Under the pieces are notes generated by a model. It had not been told where the DNA came from. It did not search any database and worked only from the letters and a program-made list of their open reading frames with translations. A program made the translations under genes and the position numbers. From NCBI RefSeq assembly GCF_001550155.1, contig NZ_LRUF01000024.1, positions 162,648 through 226,647 on the forward strand: a stretch of DNA of 64,000 bases, in the 5' to 3' direction. Positions 17,711-27,923 of this stretch are shown here, piece after piece (positions within the stretch are counted from its first letter, which is position 1; every line of letters starts with the position of its first letter). This DNA comes from Pseudoalteromonas arabiensis. Its GTDB lineage: Bacteria; Pseudomonadota; Gammaproteobacteria; Enterobacterales; Alteromonadaceae.

Positions 17711-17978
17711 GGTAACTCCTCTGACCTGTTTGCTAGAGCTTACGAACTAATCACATGTATGTAAAGAAATGCTGATGTGTGACAAAGAATTAGGTAATTT
17801 ATTAAAAAAGAGTAACTTCGTCATATATTTGGTTACAAATTGATGTATATTTTTAAAACAAAGAGGCTGGTTTACAGCTAGTTCGGTTTTGCGATTAATA
17901 AGATACTGCTGCAAATTTTCGCAAAATCCCATGACACGACTAGACTTAGCTTTAAGTCGCGCTACAAGGAGTAAAAAT

Positions 17979-19181
17979 ATGCTGATGCGCAATACACAAC
18001 GCATGCAAAAGCTATCAACTGAATCTATAACAACAACAGTATATGCATTGGCATTAAGTGTGGTACTTACAGGTTGTTCAGATGACAAGTCTCAGCAGCA
18101 AGCAACACCCCCCCCTGCTGTCTCTGTATACAATGTGAATACACAAGAGGTCGGTAACTACCGTGAATTTGTAGCACGAACCGAGGCATTTCAAGAGGTT
18201 AAAATTAGAGCGCGAGTTGAAGGCGAGCTTATTGAGCGTCACTTTGACGAAGGTTCGTCTGTTGAAAAAGATCAGTTATTACTTCGTATTGACCCTTCAG
18301 AGTATCGTTCAACGGTCACTGAAGTTGAAGCTGATTTAAAAAGCCGTATCGCAGCGGCCAGTGCAGCTGAGCGAGATTTAAAGCGCGGCAAAGATGTTGC
18401 GTCACAAGGGTTTATTTCACAATCTGACCTCGACAAATTAACGACTAATTTTGAGCAAGCAACTGCGGCGGTTAAAGCGGCAGAAGCAGAGCTTGAAAAA
18501 GCGAAGTTAAATTTAAGCTATACCGAAATTAAAGCGCCATTCAGTGGGCGCATTGGCAAAGTAAATTATGATGTTGGCAATATTGTGGGGCCATCATCAA
18601 ATGAACTTGCAGAGCTGACTGATGTTAACCCTATCTATGTGAGTTTTCAGGTAGAAGAAGCAGACTACATTAGTTATCGTCAACAGCACCAGACACCGTC
18701 AGGTCGCGACCCGCGAGATGTACCAATAGATTTAACACTACGCTTACCCAATAATTCGACCTTTCCTGCAAAGGGGGTATTAGATTTTGCTGATACTAAA
18801 ATTAACCGTAATACTGGTACGGTTGAACTTAGAGCCTCATTTGATAATCCCGATGGTATTGTGATGCCAGGGTTATTTGTCACTTTAATCGTAGAGAGTA
18901 CCAATAAAAAAGAACTTGCACTGATCCCACAAGTCGCCGTACAAGAAAATCAACAGGGTAAATTTGTACTGGTTGTTGGTGATGATAACAAAGTCGCTAT
19001 GCGTATTGTTGAACTTGGCCGCCGCATTAATGCCATGTGGGTGGTTGAATCAGGTCTTGAAGCTGGGGAAAAGGTGATTATTGAAGGCCTGCAAAAAGTA
19101 CGGCAAGGTGCAGAAGTTAAGGCTGTGGAAAAGAAAGTAGATGCCACAACAGGCACTATTTCTAATAAAGCAAACTCTTAG
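17979..19181 (+). CDS. RND efflux periplasmic adaptor lipoprotein (AcrA/MexA type)
   Basis: A membrane-fusion protein of 400 residues. The start at 17979 is set by AAGGAG seven bases upstream. The N-terminus carries a lipobox (LSVVLTGC) near residue 30. It then shows the split lipoyl/hairpin arrangement (RARVEGELIERHFDEGSSV, alpha-helical hairpin at about 110-165, then TEIKAPFSGRIGKV). Beta-barrel and membrane-proximal domains follow. It bridges the inner-membrane pump to an outer-membrane TolC-type channel. The pump gene follows nine bases later, but no channel gene is present, so the pump must borrow a channel encoded elsewhere. Confidence 0.93.
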   Translation: MLMRNTQRMQKLSTESITTTVYALALSVVLTGCSDDKSQQQATPPPAVSVYNVNTQEVGNYREFVARTEAFQEVKIRARVEGELIERHFDEGSSVEKDQLLLRIDPSEYRSTVTEVEADLKSRIAAASAAERDLKRGKDVASQGFISQSDLDKLTTNFEQATAAVKAAEAELEKAKLNLSYTEIKAPFSGRIGKVNYDVGNIVGPSSNELAELTDVNPIYVSFQVEEADYISYRQQHQTPSGRDPRDVPIDLTLRLPNNSTFPAKGVLDFADTKINRNTGTVELRASFDNPDGIVMPGLFVTLIVESTNKKELALIPQVAVQENQQGKFVLVVGDDNKVAMRIVELGRRINAMWVVESGLEAGEKVIIEGLQKVRQGAEVKAVEKKVDATTGTISNKANS

Positions 19182-19190
19182 GAGTATGAG

Positions 19191-22100
19191 ATGATTAGTA
19201 AAACATTTATATCTCGCCCTAAGTTTGCACTGGTTATATCTATTGTTATTACGATTGCGGGCTTAATATCGATGGCTTTATTGCCGGTTAATATGTACCC
19301 GCAAATTACCCCGCCACAAGTACAAATCACGGCCAGTTACCCTGGTGCAAGTGCGCAAATAGTCGAAGAGTCTGTTATTAGGCCCATAGAAGAGCAGGTT
19401 AATGGTGTTGAAGATATGATGTATATCGAGTCAACTTCATCTAATAACGGCACGGCCAACATAACTGTTTACTTCAAGGTTGGCACTGATACGGACATAG
19501 CACAGGTCAATGTGCAAAACCGCGTTGCACTGGCTGAGTCAGGCTTGCCTGAAGAGGTGAAACGTCAAGGGGTGTCAGTAAAGAAAAAATCAAGCTCAAT
19601 GCTTTTAGGTATTAACCTTTATTCAAGCAAAGATAATATTGATGCTATTTTTCTAAGTAACTACGCGACAAATTATTTAACTGAGCCTTTAGGGCGTATC
19701 AATGGTGTGGCCTCAGCGGAGGTGATGGGGGAGCAGACGTACTCGATGCGATTATGGCTGCGCCCAGATAGAATGGCTTCTTTAGAGTTAACGGTGGCGG
19801 AAGTACAGGCTGCGCTACAAGAGCAAAACACCATAGTGGCTGCGGGTAAGTTGGGGGCGGCACCAACAGGGCCTAGCCAGCAATTTGAATACTCAATTCA
19901 GGCGAAGGGGCGTTTAAAGACACCAGAAGAGTTTGGTCAAACCATTATTCGCGCAAATAAAGATGGTAATTTTGTGCGTTTAAATGATATCGCGCGCATT
20001 GAAATGGGTGCTGCAAGTTACAGTACGACCGCCAAATTAAACCAGCAAGATACTGCGTTTATTGTTATTTATCAGCTAACTGAGGCGAATGCGACACAAG
20101 TTGCCACCGATGTTAAAGCGCGTATGGAGGAACTAGCAAAGCAGCTACCTGATGGTATTGAGTACTCAATTCCCTATGATACGACTGAATTTATTAATCG
20201 TTCTATTGAAGAAGTGGTAATAACACTTGTACAAGCCGTTGGTTTGGTTATTTTAGTGGTGTTTTTGTTTTTACAAAATTGGCGCGCAACACTGATTCCT
20301 ACCGTTGCGATTCCGGTGTCTTTGGTGGGTACCTTCGCATTTATGATGATGATGGGTTATTCCATCAACCTAATTACGCTATTTGGTTTGGTGCTGGCAA
20401 TCGGGATTGTGGTTGATGATGCGATTATCGTTATCGAAAATGTTGAGCGGATCCTAAAAGAAGAAAAACTACCAATAAAAGAAGCCGTTACCAAAGCAAT
20501 GGAGCAGGTATCAGGCCCCATTGTTGCAACCACCCTTGTGTTATTAGCGGTATTTGTGCCTGTTGGATTTATGCCAGGGATCACCGGAGAGCTTTATAAG
20601 CAATTCTCCGTAACGATTTCATTCGCTGTACTTATTTCATCTGTTAATGCACTTACTTTAAGTCCTGCGCTGTGTGCTTTGCTATTAAATGAAAAAGCCA
20701 TGCAGCCAATAAAATGGCTAGCTCCTTTTGAAAATGTGATCACACGCTCAACCAGCGGATATAGCAAAGTAATTAATTTTATCTTAAAGCGTTCTGCGCG
20801 AATGGCACTTTTCGCTGTGGTAATTTTTGCTGCCGCAGGGTGGCTTGTAAAAACGGTTCCTACAGGGTTTGTACCCGCAGAAGATCAGGGCTTTTTGTTT
20901 GTTGATGTGCAGTTGCCAGATGCAGCAGCAAGTAATCGTACTCAAGAAGTGATGCATAAATTAGGGGATATTGTAAAAAATGAGCCCGCAGCGACTGATT
21001 TTATTGCTGTCTCTGGGTTTTCGTTGCTAGGGGGGGCAGGTTCAAATAATGCATTAGGCATTGTGATTTTGAAGGACTGGGAAGAGCGAACCAGCTCTGA
21101 GCTCGGCTTACGAGCTGTGTTGACTCGTTTAATGGGGCAATTTTGGGCGATGCCAGATGCGCAGATAATGGCATTTAATCCGCCATCAATTCCAGGTCTA
21201 GGTACTAGTGCAGGTTTTGAGTTTAGGTTACAAGATAGTGAAGGGCGTGAGCCTGCTGAGCTTGCTCAGGTATTAAATGGACTTATTTATGAGGCAAATC
21301 AGCGTCCGGAGCTTTCTAATGTTTACAGCACATTCAGAGCAAATGTACCGCAATACTTTTTAGAGGTTGACCGTAATAAGGCCAAGGCTCAAGGCGTGGC
21401 CCTTAGCGATATTTTCTTAACTTTACAGGCACAATTAGGATCATTGTATATTAATGACTTTAATCAATTTAGCCGCACATACAGAGTGATCATGCAGGCG
21501 GAAAGTCGTTTTCGTCAAAATCCAGCAGACTTACAATACTACTATGTGCGTAATGATGAAGGTGCGATGGTGCCGCTTACTACACTTGCTAAGCTTGAGC
21601 CAATCCTTGGCCCAACCAGCTTAACGCACTTTAACTTGTATCGCAGTGCGAGTATTAGCGGACAACCTGCAGCAGGTTACTCAAGTGGTGATGCGATAAA
21701 AGTCATGCAAGAATTAGCTGAGCAGCTGCCAACGGGTTATGTTTATGAATGGGCTGGGCAATCTAAACAAGAAATAGAAGCCGGTAATGTTGCACCGATT
21801 CTATTTGGTTTAGCGGTTGTTTTTGTTTACTTATTCTTAGTCGCACAATACGAAAGTTGGACGATTCCATTTTCGGTCATTGCCGCCGTACCACTGGCGT
21901 TATTTGGTGCAATGCTTGCGTTGTATATAATTGGTATGGAAAACAATATTTATGCACAAGTAGGCCTTGTGTTGTTAATTGGCCTATCAACTAAAACTGC
22001 GATTCTGATCGTTGAGTTTGCTATGGAAGAACGCTCAGCGGGTAAAGGGATCCTCGAAGCAGCATTAAATGCGGCTAAAATGCGTTTTAGAGCGGTGTTA

Positions 22101-22301
22101 ATGACAGCCCTCTCGTTTGTGCTTGGCGTATTACCTTTGGTATTTGCAAGCGGTGCAGGCGCTGGAAGTCGAATATCACTGGGTGTAACAGTGCTGTTTG
22201 GTATGTTAGCTGCTACGATATTTGGTACATTGTTGGTGCCACTATTTTATACCCTTGTGCAAGGGATGCGTGAAAAAATAAAAGGGCAGGCATCTTCATA
22301 G
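19191..22301 (+). CDS. RND multidrug efflux permease (AcrB/MexB type)
   Basis: A 1036-residue hydrophobic/amphiphilic efflux (HAE1) pump. Twelve membrane helices are arranged as 1 + loop + 5, twice. The proton-relay aspartates lie in AIGIVVDDAIIVIENVER (Asp near 407 and 408), matching AcrB. The start MISKTFISRPKFALVISIVI and the segment PVNMYPQITPPQVQITASYP are typical. It pumps drugs, dyes or bile-type compounds from the periplasm and membrane outward using the proton gradient. It forms an operon with the adaptor and ends at a strong terminator. Specificity cannot be read from sequence. Confidence 0.95.
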   Translation: MISKTFISRPKFALVISIVITIAGLISMALLPVNMYPQITPPQVQITASYPGASAQIVEESVIRPIEEQVNGVEDMMYIESTSSNNGTANITVYFKVGTDTDIAQVNVQNRVALAESGLPEEVKRQGVSVKKKSSSMLLGINLYSSKDNIDAIFLSNYATNYLTEPLGRINGVASAEVMGEQTYSMRLWLRPDRMASLELTVAEVQAALQEQNTIVAAGKLGAAPTGPSQQFEYSIQAKGRLKTPEEFGQTIIRANKDGNFVRLNDIARIEMGAASYSTTAKLNQQDTAFIVIYQLTEANATQVATDVKARMEELAKQLPDGIEYSIPYDTTEFINRSIEEVVITLVQAVGLVILVVFLFLQNWRATLIPTVAIPVSLVGTFAFMMMMGYSINLITLFGLVLAIGIVVDDAIIVIENVERILKEEKLPIKEAVTKAMEQVSGPIVATTLVLLAVFVPVGFMPGITGELYKQFSVTISFAVLISSVNALTLSPALCALLLNEKAMQPIKWLAPFENVITRSTSGYSKVINFILKRSARMALFAVVIFAAAGWLVKTVPTGFVPAEDQGFLFVDVQLPDAAASNRTQEVMHKLGDIVKNEPAATDFIAVSGFSLLGGAGSNNALGIVILKDWEERTSSELGLRAVLTRLMGQFWAMPDAQIMAFNPPSIPGLGTSAGFEFRLQDSEGREPAELAQVLNGLIYEANQRPELSNVYSTFRANVPQYFLEVDRNKAKAQGVALSDIFLTLQAQLGSLYINDFNQFSRTYRVIMQAESRFRQNPADLQYYYVRNDEGAMVPLTTLAKLEPILGPTSLTHFNLYRSASISGQPAAGYSSGDAIKVMQELAEQLPTGYVYEWAGQSKQEIEAGNVAPILFGLAVVFVYLFLVAQYESWTIPFSVIAAVPLALFGAMLALYIIGMENNIYAQVGLVLLIGLSTKTAILIVEFAMEERSAGKGILEAALNAAKMRFRAVLMTALSFVLGVLPLVFASGAGAGSRISLGVTVLFGMLAATIFGTLLVPLFYTLVQGMREKIKGQASS

Positions 22302-22323
22302 CCTAATCAGTGAAAATAAAAAA

Positions 22324-22349
22324 AGTCAGGGTAACCTGGCTTTTTTTTT
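22324..22349 (+). terminator. Terminator of the efflux operon
   Basis: AGTCAGG pairs with CCTGGCT (one G-T pair) across GTAA, followed by nine T. It ends the pump transcript. Confidence 0.9.
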
Positions 22350-22409
22350 GGTAAAACTCAAAAGAGGTTTGTTATCATAGCTTAATTCAAATATCAGAGG
22401 GTTTTGGTC

Positions 22410-22730
22410 ATGGCTGGTCCACGCTTATACAGTGAAGAAGAAGTAACACATCAGGCGTATGATATATTTTTAGAATTGGCACCTGACAACTTAAGCGAGC
22501 AAGATATTGCTGACTTTAACGAGCACCGCGAAGAGCTCGGTTTTATTGAAGAAGGTGAACCGGATAGTCAATGGCACGATTTTGTTGCATTAGAAATTGA
22601 ACCTGAGCTGTTTGTGCAAGTCTTAGTAGGACTTGAATTTGATAATCAAGATATTCTGTTTGCCAAAATTTTAATTAGCCGAGATAAAGATGCGCCTTTT
22701 TGTCATATTCTTTGGAAAGATAGCGAATAA
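22410..22730 (+). CDS. yciU: Putative double-stranded DNA mimic protein (YciU/DUF440 family)
   Basis: A 106-residue, strongly acidic protein. The family pattern is clear: AYDIFLELAPDNLSEQDI near the N-terminus and the end FCHILWKDSE, matching E. coli YciU (AYDIFLELAADNL ... CHILW). The Haemophilus homologue HI1450 binds HU and imitates DNA charge. The ATG at 22410 follows AGAGGG by eight bases; a TTG two codons earlier is less likely. It is followed by a short gap and then the DUF481 gene, which may be cotranscribed. Confidence 0.9.
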   Translation: MAGPRLYSEEEVTHQAYDIFLELAPDNLSEQDIADFNEHREELGFIEEGEPDSQWHDFVALEIEPELFVQVLVGLEFDNQDILFAKILISRDKDAPFCHILWKDSE

Positions 22731-22741
22731 ATTTTCCGCCG

Positions 22742-23584
22742 ATGTTTGATTTAACCCCGAGTTGCTTTTATACACTAAAACGTGCACTTTTAGTCGCTTT
22801 TATGCTGGCTAGCTGGCAGGTTGCTGCCGTTGATCCATTTGAAGATTTTCATGAGTATGGTCAGCTATCCGAAGAAGAAATCCATAAAATTCATAAGGGC
22901 GAGATGCTTTATGGAGATATGGAATTTGGTTTTATGATTAGTAGTGGTAATACAGATTCAACTAGCTTTAAATATAAAGGTAATCTGTATCAGGATTTTG
23001 AGAAATGGCGTAATCAATTCAAAATAGACACCCTATATAAACGAGACCGTAATGACGAAACTGGCGATGATGAAGTCTCGGCTGATCGAATCTTTATATC
23101 AGCACAAGGTAACTACAAGCTAAACGTTAAAAATGAATCGTTCTTTATTTATGCGGATTATGAAGAAGATGAATTTAGTGGCTTAGAGTTTAAAAGCACT
23201 GTGGCTACAGGCTATGGCAATCGAATATACCAAGGCAGTAAGAACAAGGTTGATATTGATGTTGGGCCTGGCCTTTACCGCTCCGTTGCCGATGAAGATA
23301 TGGCAACTGAAGAGGATGAAACTAAAACCGGCTACTTATTACGCTTAGCTTTGCAGTGGGAGCGCACGGTATCTGCACGCACACGTTTTAATCAAGATGT
23401 GAGTTATGAGCAATCCATGTCAGGGTTAAATTCGCGACTAAAATCAGAAACCTCGCTGATCAGCAAAATCATGGGTGATGTATCGCTTAAATTTACCTAT
23501 ATGTACCGTTACAATTCAAAACCAGAGGAAGACAAGCTTAAGTATGATTCAGAGCTCAGTGCCACCTTTGTTTATAGCTTTTAA
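22742..23584 (+). CDS. DUF481-family outer-membrane protein
   Basis: A 280-residue protein with an N-terminal signal sequence ending near QVAAVDP. A beta-barrel follows with alternating aromatic and charged residues. The segment MEFGFMISSGNTDSTSFKYK is the opening of the DUF481 (YdiY-like) family, and the C-terminus ends in ATFVYSF with the final Phe expected for outer-membrane insertion. The function of the family is unknown; E. coli YdiY is acid-induced. It lies 11 bases after yciU. Confidence 0.85.
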   Translation: MFDLTPSCFYTLKRALLVAFMLASWQVAAVDPFEDFHEYGQLSEEEIHKIHKGEMLYGDMEFGFMISSGNTDSTSFKYKGNLYQDFEKWRNQFKIDTLYKRDRNDETGDDEVSADRIFISAQGNYKLNVKNESFFIYADYEEDEFSGLEFKSTVATGYGNRIYQGSKNKVDIDVGPGLYRSVADEDMATEEDETKTGYLLRLALQWERTVSARTRFNQDVSYEQSMSGLNSRLKSETSLISKIMGDVSLKFTYMYRYNSKPEEDKLKYDSELSATFVYSF

Positions 23585-23598
23585 TTAGAGAGTTCTTT

Positions 23599-24075
23599 AT
23601 GTATCAACATAAGCAATACGCACTATTTATCTTTATTGTTTTAGGCTGGATAGGTGGTTTTCTTGCCTTGGCATGGAACTTAATAGGTGCAGATGTGCCA
23701 TTAATGGGATTTAGTGCGATTTTAGTGTTAGTGGCTTTTTTATTTCATAGCTTAACCATCAAGGTAACGGATAAAACAGTGAGCTGGGCATTTGGGCCAG
23801 GTGTGTTTGGTAAAACAGTGAGCTTTGACGACATTGAGTCAGTTAGAGCTGTTAGCAATTCATTTCGTCATGGAATTGGCTTACGTATAACTCACGATGG
23901 CTGGGTGTACAGTGTATCTGGTTTTAGTGCGGTAGAACTGGCAATGAAAGATGGTACACATTACCGTTTAGGCACCAATGATCAAGCTGGTTTACTTGCT
24001 GCGCTTAATGCGCATATAACTCAACCTGAAGCTATGCCAGAAGCAAAGGAAGAAGTGAGCGCAGAACCTGAGTAA
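23599..24075 (+). CDS. Two-helix membrane protein with PH-like domain, unknown function
   Basis: A 158-residue protein. Two membrane helices (residues about 8-27 and 35-52) are followed by a beta-rich soluble domain (ITIKVTDKTVSWAFGPGVFG then SFDDIESVRAV), typical of bacterial PH-like domains (bPH), and an acidic tail. I do not know its function. It starts 15 bases after the DUF481 gene and is likely cotranscribed with it. A strong bidirectional terminator follows. Confidence 0.65.
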   Translation: MYQHKQYALFIFIVLGWIGGFLALAWNLIGADVPLMGFSAILVLVAFLFHSLTIKVTDKTVSWAFGPGVFGKTVSFDDIESVRAVSNSFRHGIGLRITHDGWVYSVSGFSAVELAMKDGTHYRLGTNDQAGLLAALNAHITQPEAMPEAKEEVSAEPE

Positions 24076-24108
24076 GTGATACCCTTTTGTAGGGCATGCT
24101 ATAGCTAT

Positions 24109-24136
24109 AAAAAAAGCGCCATTGGCGCTTTTTTAG
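24109..24136. terminator. Bidirectional terminator
   Basis: AGCGCCA and TGGCGCT (about 24115-24130) form a tight stem flanked by A-runs and T-runs on either side. It can end the plus-strand bPH gene and the minus-strand slyD-like gene. Confidence 0.9.
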
Positions 24137-24144
24137 TGTTTCGT

Positions 24145-24630
24145 TTAGTGGCTGTGACCGCAACCACCTTCACCGTGCACATGACCATGTGCTAATTCTT
24201 CTTCTGTGGCATCGCGTACTTCAAGTACTTCAACATCAAAGTGAAGTGTAATACCTGAAAGAGGATGATTACCATCTACAATCACGTCTTCATCTTGGAT
24301 TTCAATGATCATGACTGATTGATCGCCTGCATCAGTTGTTGCTCTAAATTGCATACCGACTTCAATTTCCATGCCTTCGAACATTGACTTCGGCACTGCT
24401 TGCATTAGGTCGTCGTGACGTTCACCATAGCCTTGTTCTGGCTCTACAGTCACACTGAATGTATCACCGGCTTCTTTACCGAGTAGCGCGTTTTCAAGAC
24501 CTGGGATTAAAAATCCTGTGCCCACGATAAACACCAGTGGTTCACCATCGAAAGAATTGTCGATGGTATTTTTGTTATTATCCAATACTGAATAATGCAT
24601 TTTTACCACTTTGTTTGCTGCTACGATCAT
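24145..24630 (-). CDS. slyD: SlyD-like FKBP-type peptidyl-prolyl isomerase
   Basis: A protein of about 161 residues. The FKBP/IF domain arrangement of SlyD is seen: MHYSVLDNNKNTIDNS, then EPLVFIVGTGFLIPGLENAL, an inserted flap domain (GYGERHDDLMQAVP) and the return NHPLSGITLHFDVEVLEV. The tail is histidine-rich (HGHVHGEGGCGHSH) and, as in E. coli SlyD, likely binds nickel. SlyD is a cytosolic folding helper that also supplies nickel for hydrogenase and urease maturation. The ATG at 24630 has AGGA six bases upstream; a start two codons earlier is possible. Confidence 0.9.
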   Translation of the reverse strand: MIVAANKVVKMHYSVLDNNKNTIDNSFDGEPLVFIVGTGFLIPGLENALLGKEAGDTFSVTVEPEQGYGERHDDLMQAVPKSMFEGMEIEVGMQFRATTDAGDQSVMIIEIQDEDVIVDGNHPLSGITLHFDVEVLEVRDATEEELAHGHVHGEGGCGHSH

Positions 24631-24642
24631 AGTCATTCCTAT

Positions 24643-25554
24643 TTATTCATCTTCGAGAGAGTAAGGCAGAGCTTGAATTGATAGCTCAACCTGAGGGAGG
24701 TGTTTTGCACGTAATACGTGGCCTGTTTCATTGTCATTTGGTAAGACCACAAGGCCCATAAGGGTGTGCGTTTGTTGATTATAACTTTGGCTGATAAGCT
24801 TACCTGCACGGCGCCAGTTTTCGCCCATTTGTGTTTCAAGCTCTAGTTCATCGAGTAAACCATCGGCTTTACCTGCGACGATATACATGGCACGTTTATT
24901 TTTTCCGAGATACTTCATGCGGGCGACGGTTTCTTGCCCCGTATAACAGCCTTTTCTGAAGCTAATGCCCCCTATGGCCTGTAAATTAACCATTTGCGGT
25001 ACATATTCGCCAATAGCATCTTTATTTAAAGAGGGTTCAGCGGCAGCGATTGCTGCTTCTTGCCACATGCTGTCATTATCAAGTGCGGTAATATCGTCAG
25101 GTAAGCTAAAGTCATTATTTACCATCAATAATACGCGGTTATCTGCAAGCTTCAGTGCTTTGCCTCCTGCAAAATCAACAGCAGTCTGCGTATCATTAAA
25201 GTGGATATTCAATAACGTGAGGGTTGAGGTAAGATCTTCACCGATTAAGCCAATAAGCGACTTATCAGATTGCTCAATCTCAACTTGAGAGAATACAGCA
25301 TACTTTTTTAATTCGCCCAAAGATTGTGCTACCTCAGGTTTAGAGCCAACTAGGTAGTAGTTATCTTGGTATGTAAATAACTTGAACACACCCCAAAGTT
25401 TACCTTTGGCATTACAGTGACCTGCCCATAAGAAGTTATCGTTACTTAGCTTATTGATATCTTGAGTAACTTGCCCGTGAAGGTATGACAGCTTATCTTT
25501 ACCAGAAAGGCTAATAAGCGTATGAGATAATGGGCATGCGTAAACAGTCGACAT
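24643..25554 (-). CDS. ygfZ: Folate-dependent tRNA-modifying/Fe-S repair protein YgfZ
   Basis: A 303-residue GcvT-like protein. The diagnostic motif KGCYTGQE, with its essential cysteine, lies near residue 200. The N-terminal fold starts with LSGKDKLSYLHGQVTQDI, as in the aminomethyltransferase family. YgfZ uses tetrahydrofolate to help maintain Fe-S enzymes such as MiaB. It is divergent from sdhE, as in many gammaproteobacteria, and 12 bases ahead of the slyD-like gene on the same strand. Confidence 0.94.
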   Translation of the reverse strand: MSTVYACPLSHTLISLSGKDKLSYLHGQVTQDINKLSNDNFLWAGHCNAKGKLWGVFKLFTYQDNYYLVGSKPEVAQSLGELKKYAVFSQVEIEQSDKSLIGLIGEDLTSTLTLLNIHFNDTQTAVDFAGGKALKLADNRVLLMVNNDFSLPDDITALDNDSMWQEAAIAAAEPSLNKDAIGEYVPQMVNLQAIGGISFRKGCYTGQETVARMKYLGKNKRAMYIVAGKADGLLDELELETQMGENWRRAGKLISQSYNQQTHTLMGLVVLPNDNETGHVLRAKHLPQVELSIQALPYSLEDE

Positions 25555-25674
25555 AAAAACCTTCTTTACGATATAAGTGAGCCCTAATGATAACTTAGTT
25601 AGGGTGGCAATTTAAATAGCTGTTTATTCGATTGCAATTTGTTAAACTGCAGACAAATAAGTACGAGGTTTAAA

Positions 25675-25926
25675 ATGACTGAAATTCACAGTAAAGAACG
25701 CATTCGTTGGGCGTGCCGCCGTGGTATGCTCGAACTTGATGTTTTATTCATGCCATTCGTTGAGCAAGCGTTTGACTCACTATCTAAAGAGCAGCAAGCT
25801 GTATTTCAACGCTTACTTGAGTGCGATGATCCTGATTTATTTGCATGGTTCATGGGACATGAAGAATGCAAAGATGCAGAGCTCAAGGGCATGGTGACGC
25901 TTATTTTAGATCGAGTTCGTGTATAG
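25675..25926 (+). CDS. sdhE: Succinate dehydrogenase flavinylation factor SdhE
   Basis: An 83-residue SdhE/YgfY (CptB) protein. The conserved RxGxxE motif appears as RRGMLELDVLFMPF near residues 14-27, followed by an acidic helix and the typical DLFAWFMGHEE. It helps attach FAD to SdhA. The start at 25675 is preferred over an upstream in-frame codon because of the ATG, its ribosome site (CGAGGT) and family length. It overlaps the following gene by eight bases. Confidence 0.94.
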   Translation: MTEIHSKERIRWACRRGMLELDVLFMPFVEQAFDSLSKEQQAVFQRLLECDDPDLFAWFMGHEECKDAELKGMVTLILDRVRV

Positions 25927-26326
25927 GTTTACCGTCAAAAATAACTTCTCAGACCACAAACCCTTTGTGGTCTTCTTTTGTTTTCTAGCCCTATTATTAT
26001 ACTTTTCTTATAGTCATATCTTATCAGAGCTTTTAGCCTGTTTTGCTTGCCTTGTTATTGGTATTGCTTGTTTCAAAAAAGTACAACAAGCACAACCTAG
26101 TGATGGAGTGATAATTTTGCAGCAATCACAGCTAGGCTTTTTTAATGAACAGTTACAACTGCAAGGTGAGATAAGTCCCAAGAGCTATGTATTTGCGAAT
26201 CATGTAGTTATAAGATTAATTGGCTTTTATCAATCACACTGGCTGATTATTTCGTCAGCCAGTGTTGATGCGCTAAGTTTTTCTCGTTTGCGACGAGCGG
26301 TTATTGCAGTGCAGCAACCAGCTTAG
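25919..26326 (+). CDS. YgfX/CptA-like membrane protein
   Basis: A 135-residue protein starting with GTG and overlapping sdhE. Two hydrophobic helices (about 17-32 and 36-50) are followed by a beta-rich soluble region ([20 protein letters not shown]). This layout and its place right after sdhE match YgfX (CptA), reported in E. coli to act on FtsZ/MreB polymerisation. Sequence similarity is low, as usual for this family, so the call relies on synteny. Its end overlaps the nadB end on the opposite strand by about 26 bases. Confidence 0.7.
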   Translation: MYRFTVKNNFSDHKPFVVFFCFLALLLYFSYSHILSELLACFACLVIGIACFKKVQQAQPSDGVIILQQSQLGFFNEQLQLQGEISPKSYVFANHVVIRLIGFYQSHWLIISSASVDALSFSRLRRAVIAVQQPA

Positions 26327-27923
26327 GAGTTAAAATAGTGGGGGTTGGGTTTTCAGTTTGATTTGGGTAGTCGATTGTATAATGAAGCCCACGGCTCTCT
26401 TTTCGCTCAAGGGCGCTACGAATAATAAGCTCTGCAACTTGTACCAAGTTACGAAGTTCTAGTAAGTTATTTGTAACCCTGAAGTTTGCATAGTAATCAT
26501 GGATTTCTTGTTGCAGTAATTCAACGCGATGCAGTGCGCGTTCTAAGCGCTTGGTAGAGCGCACAATGCCCACGTAATCCCACATAAATAACCTTAGCTC
26601 ATGCCAGTTGTGGGTTATAACGATTTCTTCATCTGAGTTAGTGACACGACTTTCATCCCATAAAGGTAATGCTTCTGGCGCAGGAGAGGTGTCAATTTTG
26701 CTTAAAATGTCTTTTGCCGCAGCATGGGCAAACACAATACACTCAAGTAATGAGTTACTCGCCATTCGGTTTGCACCGTGAAGACCTGTATAAGCCACTT
26801 CACCCACGGCATATAAATTATCGAGATCTGTACGACCATTAAAGTCAGTCATGACACCACCGCACGTATAATGCGCGGCAGGGACGACTGGGATCGCCTC
26901 TTTCGTTATATCAAGGCCAACACTTAAGCACTTTGCGTAGATAGTTGGGAAGTGCTCAATAATAAAATCTTTGTCTTTGTGGCTGATATCTAAATAGACA
27001 CAATTTGCACCAAGGCGTTTCATTTCAAAGTCGATAGCGCGGGCGACAATATCACGAGGCGCAAGCTCTTCGCGCTCGTCAAAATCTTTCATAAAGCGTG
27101 TGCCATCAGGGCGCTTTAAATAAGCACCTTCTCCACGCATCGCTTCAGTAATTAAAAAATTTTGTAATTCAGGGTGGTACAAACTTGTAGGGTGGAATTG
27201 GTTAAATTCCATATTCGCCACTCGACAACCAGAGCGCCACGCCATCGCAATACCATCACCGCTCGATACATCAGGGTTTGAGGTATATAAGTACACCTTG
27301 CTTGCACCGCCAGTTGCAAGCGCGACGAACTTAGCTGCAATCGTTTCTACTTTTTTATCTTCACAATTCCAGACATATAAGCCATGGATATGCTTTCCTT
27401 TTCTGCCAAGGCTCTTATCACCAATTAAATCAATCGCATTGTAGTTTTCTAATAACGTGATGTTAGGGTGTGCTTGTACTTGGCTGATAAGAGTTGTTTG
27501 TACAGCACGACCCGTTGCATCTGCGGCATGCAGAATACGGCGATGACTATGGCCGCCTTCACGGGTTAGGTGAAAACGTTCTTTGCCCTTTGAGTCAAAC
27601 TCCATGTCAAAAGGCACACCTTGCTCAATAAGCCACTTTAAACACTTTTTAGCGTTGCTTGCAGTGTAGTGAACCGCATCACGGTCACACAGGCCACCAC
27701 CTGCATCCAGTGTGTCTTCAACATGAGATTCAATGCTGTCATTTTTCTTATCAAAAACCGCCGCAATACCGCCTTGTGCATACAAAGTAGAGCCTTCTGT
27801 AAGTGCCCCTTTACTTAATACGGTTACTTTACAGTGATTAGCGAGTGATAAGGCAAGGGAAAGGCCTGCGGCGCCGCTGCCAATGATAGCGACATCAGTA
27901 ATGTGATGTTTATTTTGGTTCAT
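26301..27923 (-). CDS. nadB: L-aspartate oxidase
   Basis: A 540-residue FAD-dependent oxidase, exactly the E. coli NadB length when started at the ATG at 27923. It oxidises L-aspartate to iminoaspartate, the first step of de novo NAD synthesis. The FAD-binding motif [16 protein letters not shown] lies near the N-terminus. The flavin/active-site segments [22 protein letters not shown] and [17 protein letters not shown] are all present. An upstream in-frame extension to 28025 is unlikely, having AT-rich content and no ribosome site. It is divergent from rpoE. Confidence 0.96.
   Translation of the reverse strand: MNQNKHHITDVAIIGSGAAGLSLALSLANHCKVTVLSKGALTEGSTLYAQGGIAAVFDKKNDSIESHVEDTLDAGGGLCDRDAVHYTASNAKKCLKWLIEQGVPFDMEFDSKGKERFHLTREGGHSHRRILHAADATGRAVQTTLISQVQAHPNITLLENYNAIDLIGDKSLGRKGKHIHGLYVWNCEDKKVETIAAKFVALATGGASKVYLYTSNPDVSSGDGIAMAWRSGCRVANMEFNQFHPTSLYHPELQNFLITEAMRGEGAYLKRPDGTRFMKDFDEREELAPRDIVARAIDFEMKRLGANCVYLDISHKDKDFIIEHFPTIYAKCLSVGLDITKEAIPVVPAAHYTCGGVMTDFNGRTDLDNLYAVGEVAYTGLHGANRMASNSLLECIVFAHAAAKDILSKIDTSPAPEALPLWDESRVTNSDEEIVITHNWHELRLFMWDYVGIVRSTKRLERALHRVELLQQEIHDYYANFRVTNNLLELRNLVQVAELIIRSALERKESRGLHYTIDYPNQTENPTPTILTPKLVAALQ

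Noticed and set aside
17747..18088. Minus-strand 113-codon frame between the crotonase and adaptor genes
   Set aside because: It overlaps the start of the adaptor gene on the other strand, starts antisense to it, and has no recognisable domain.
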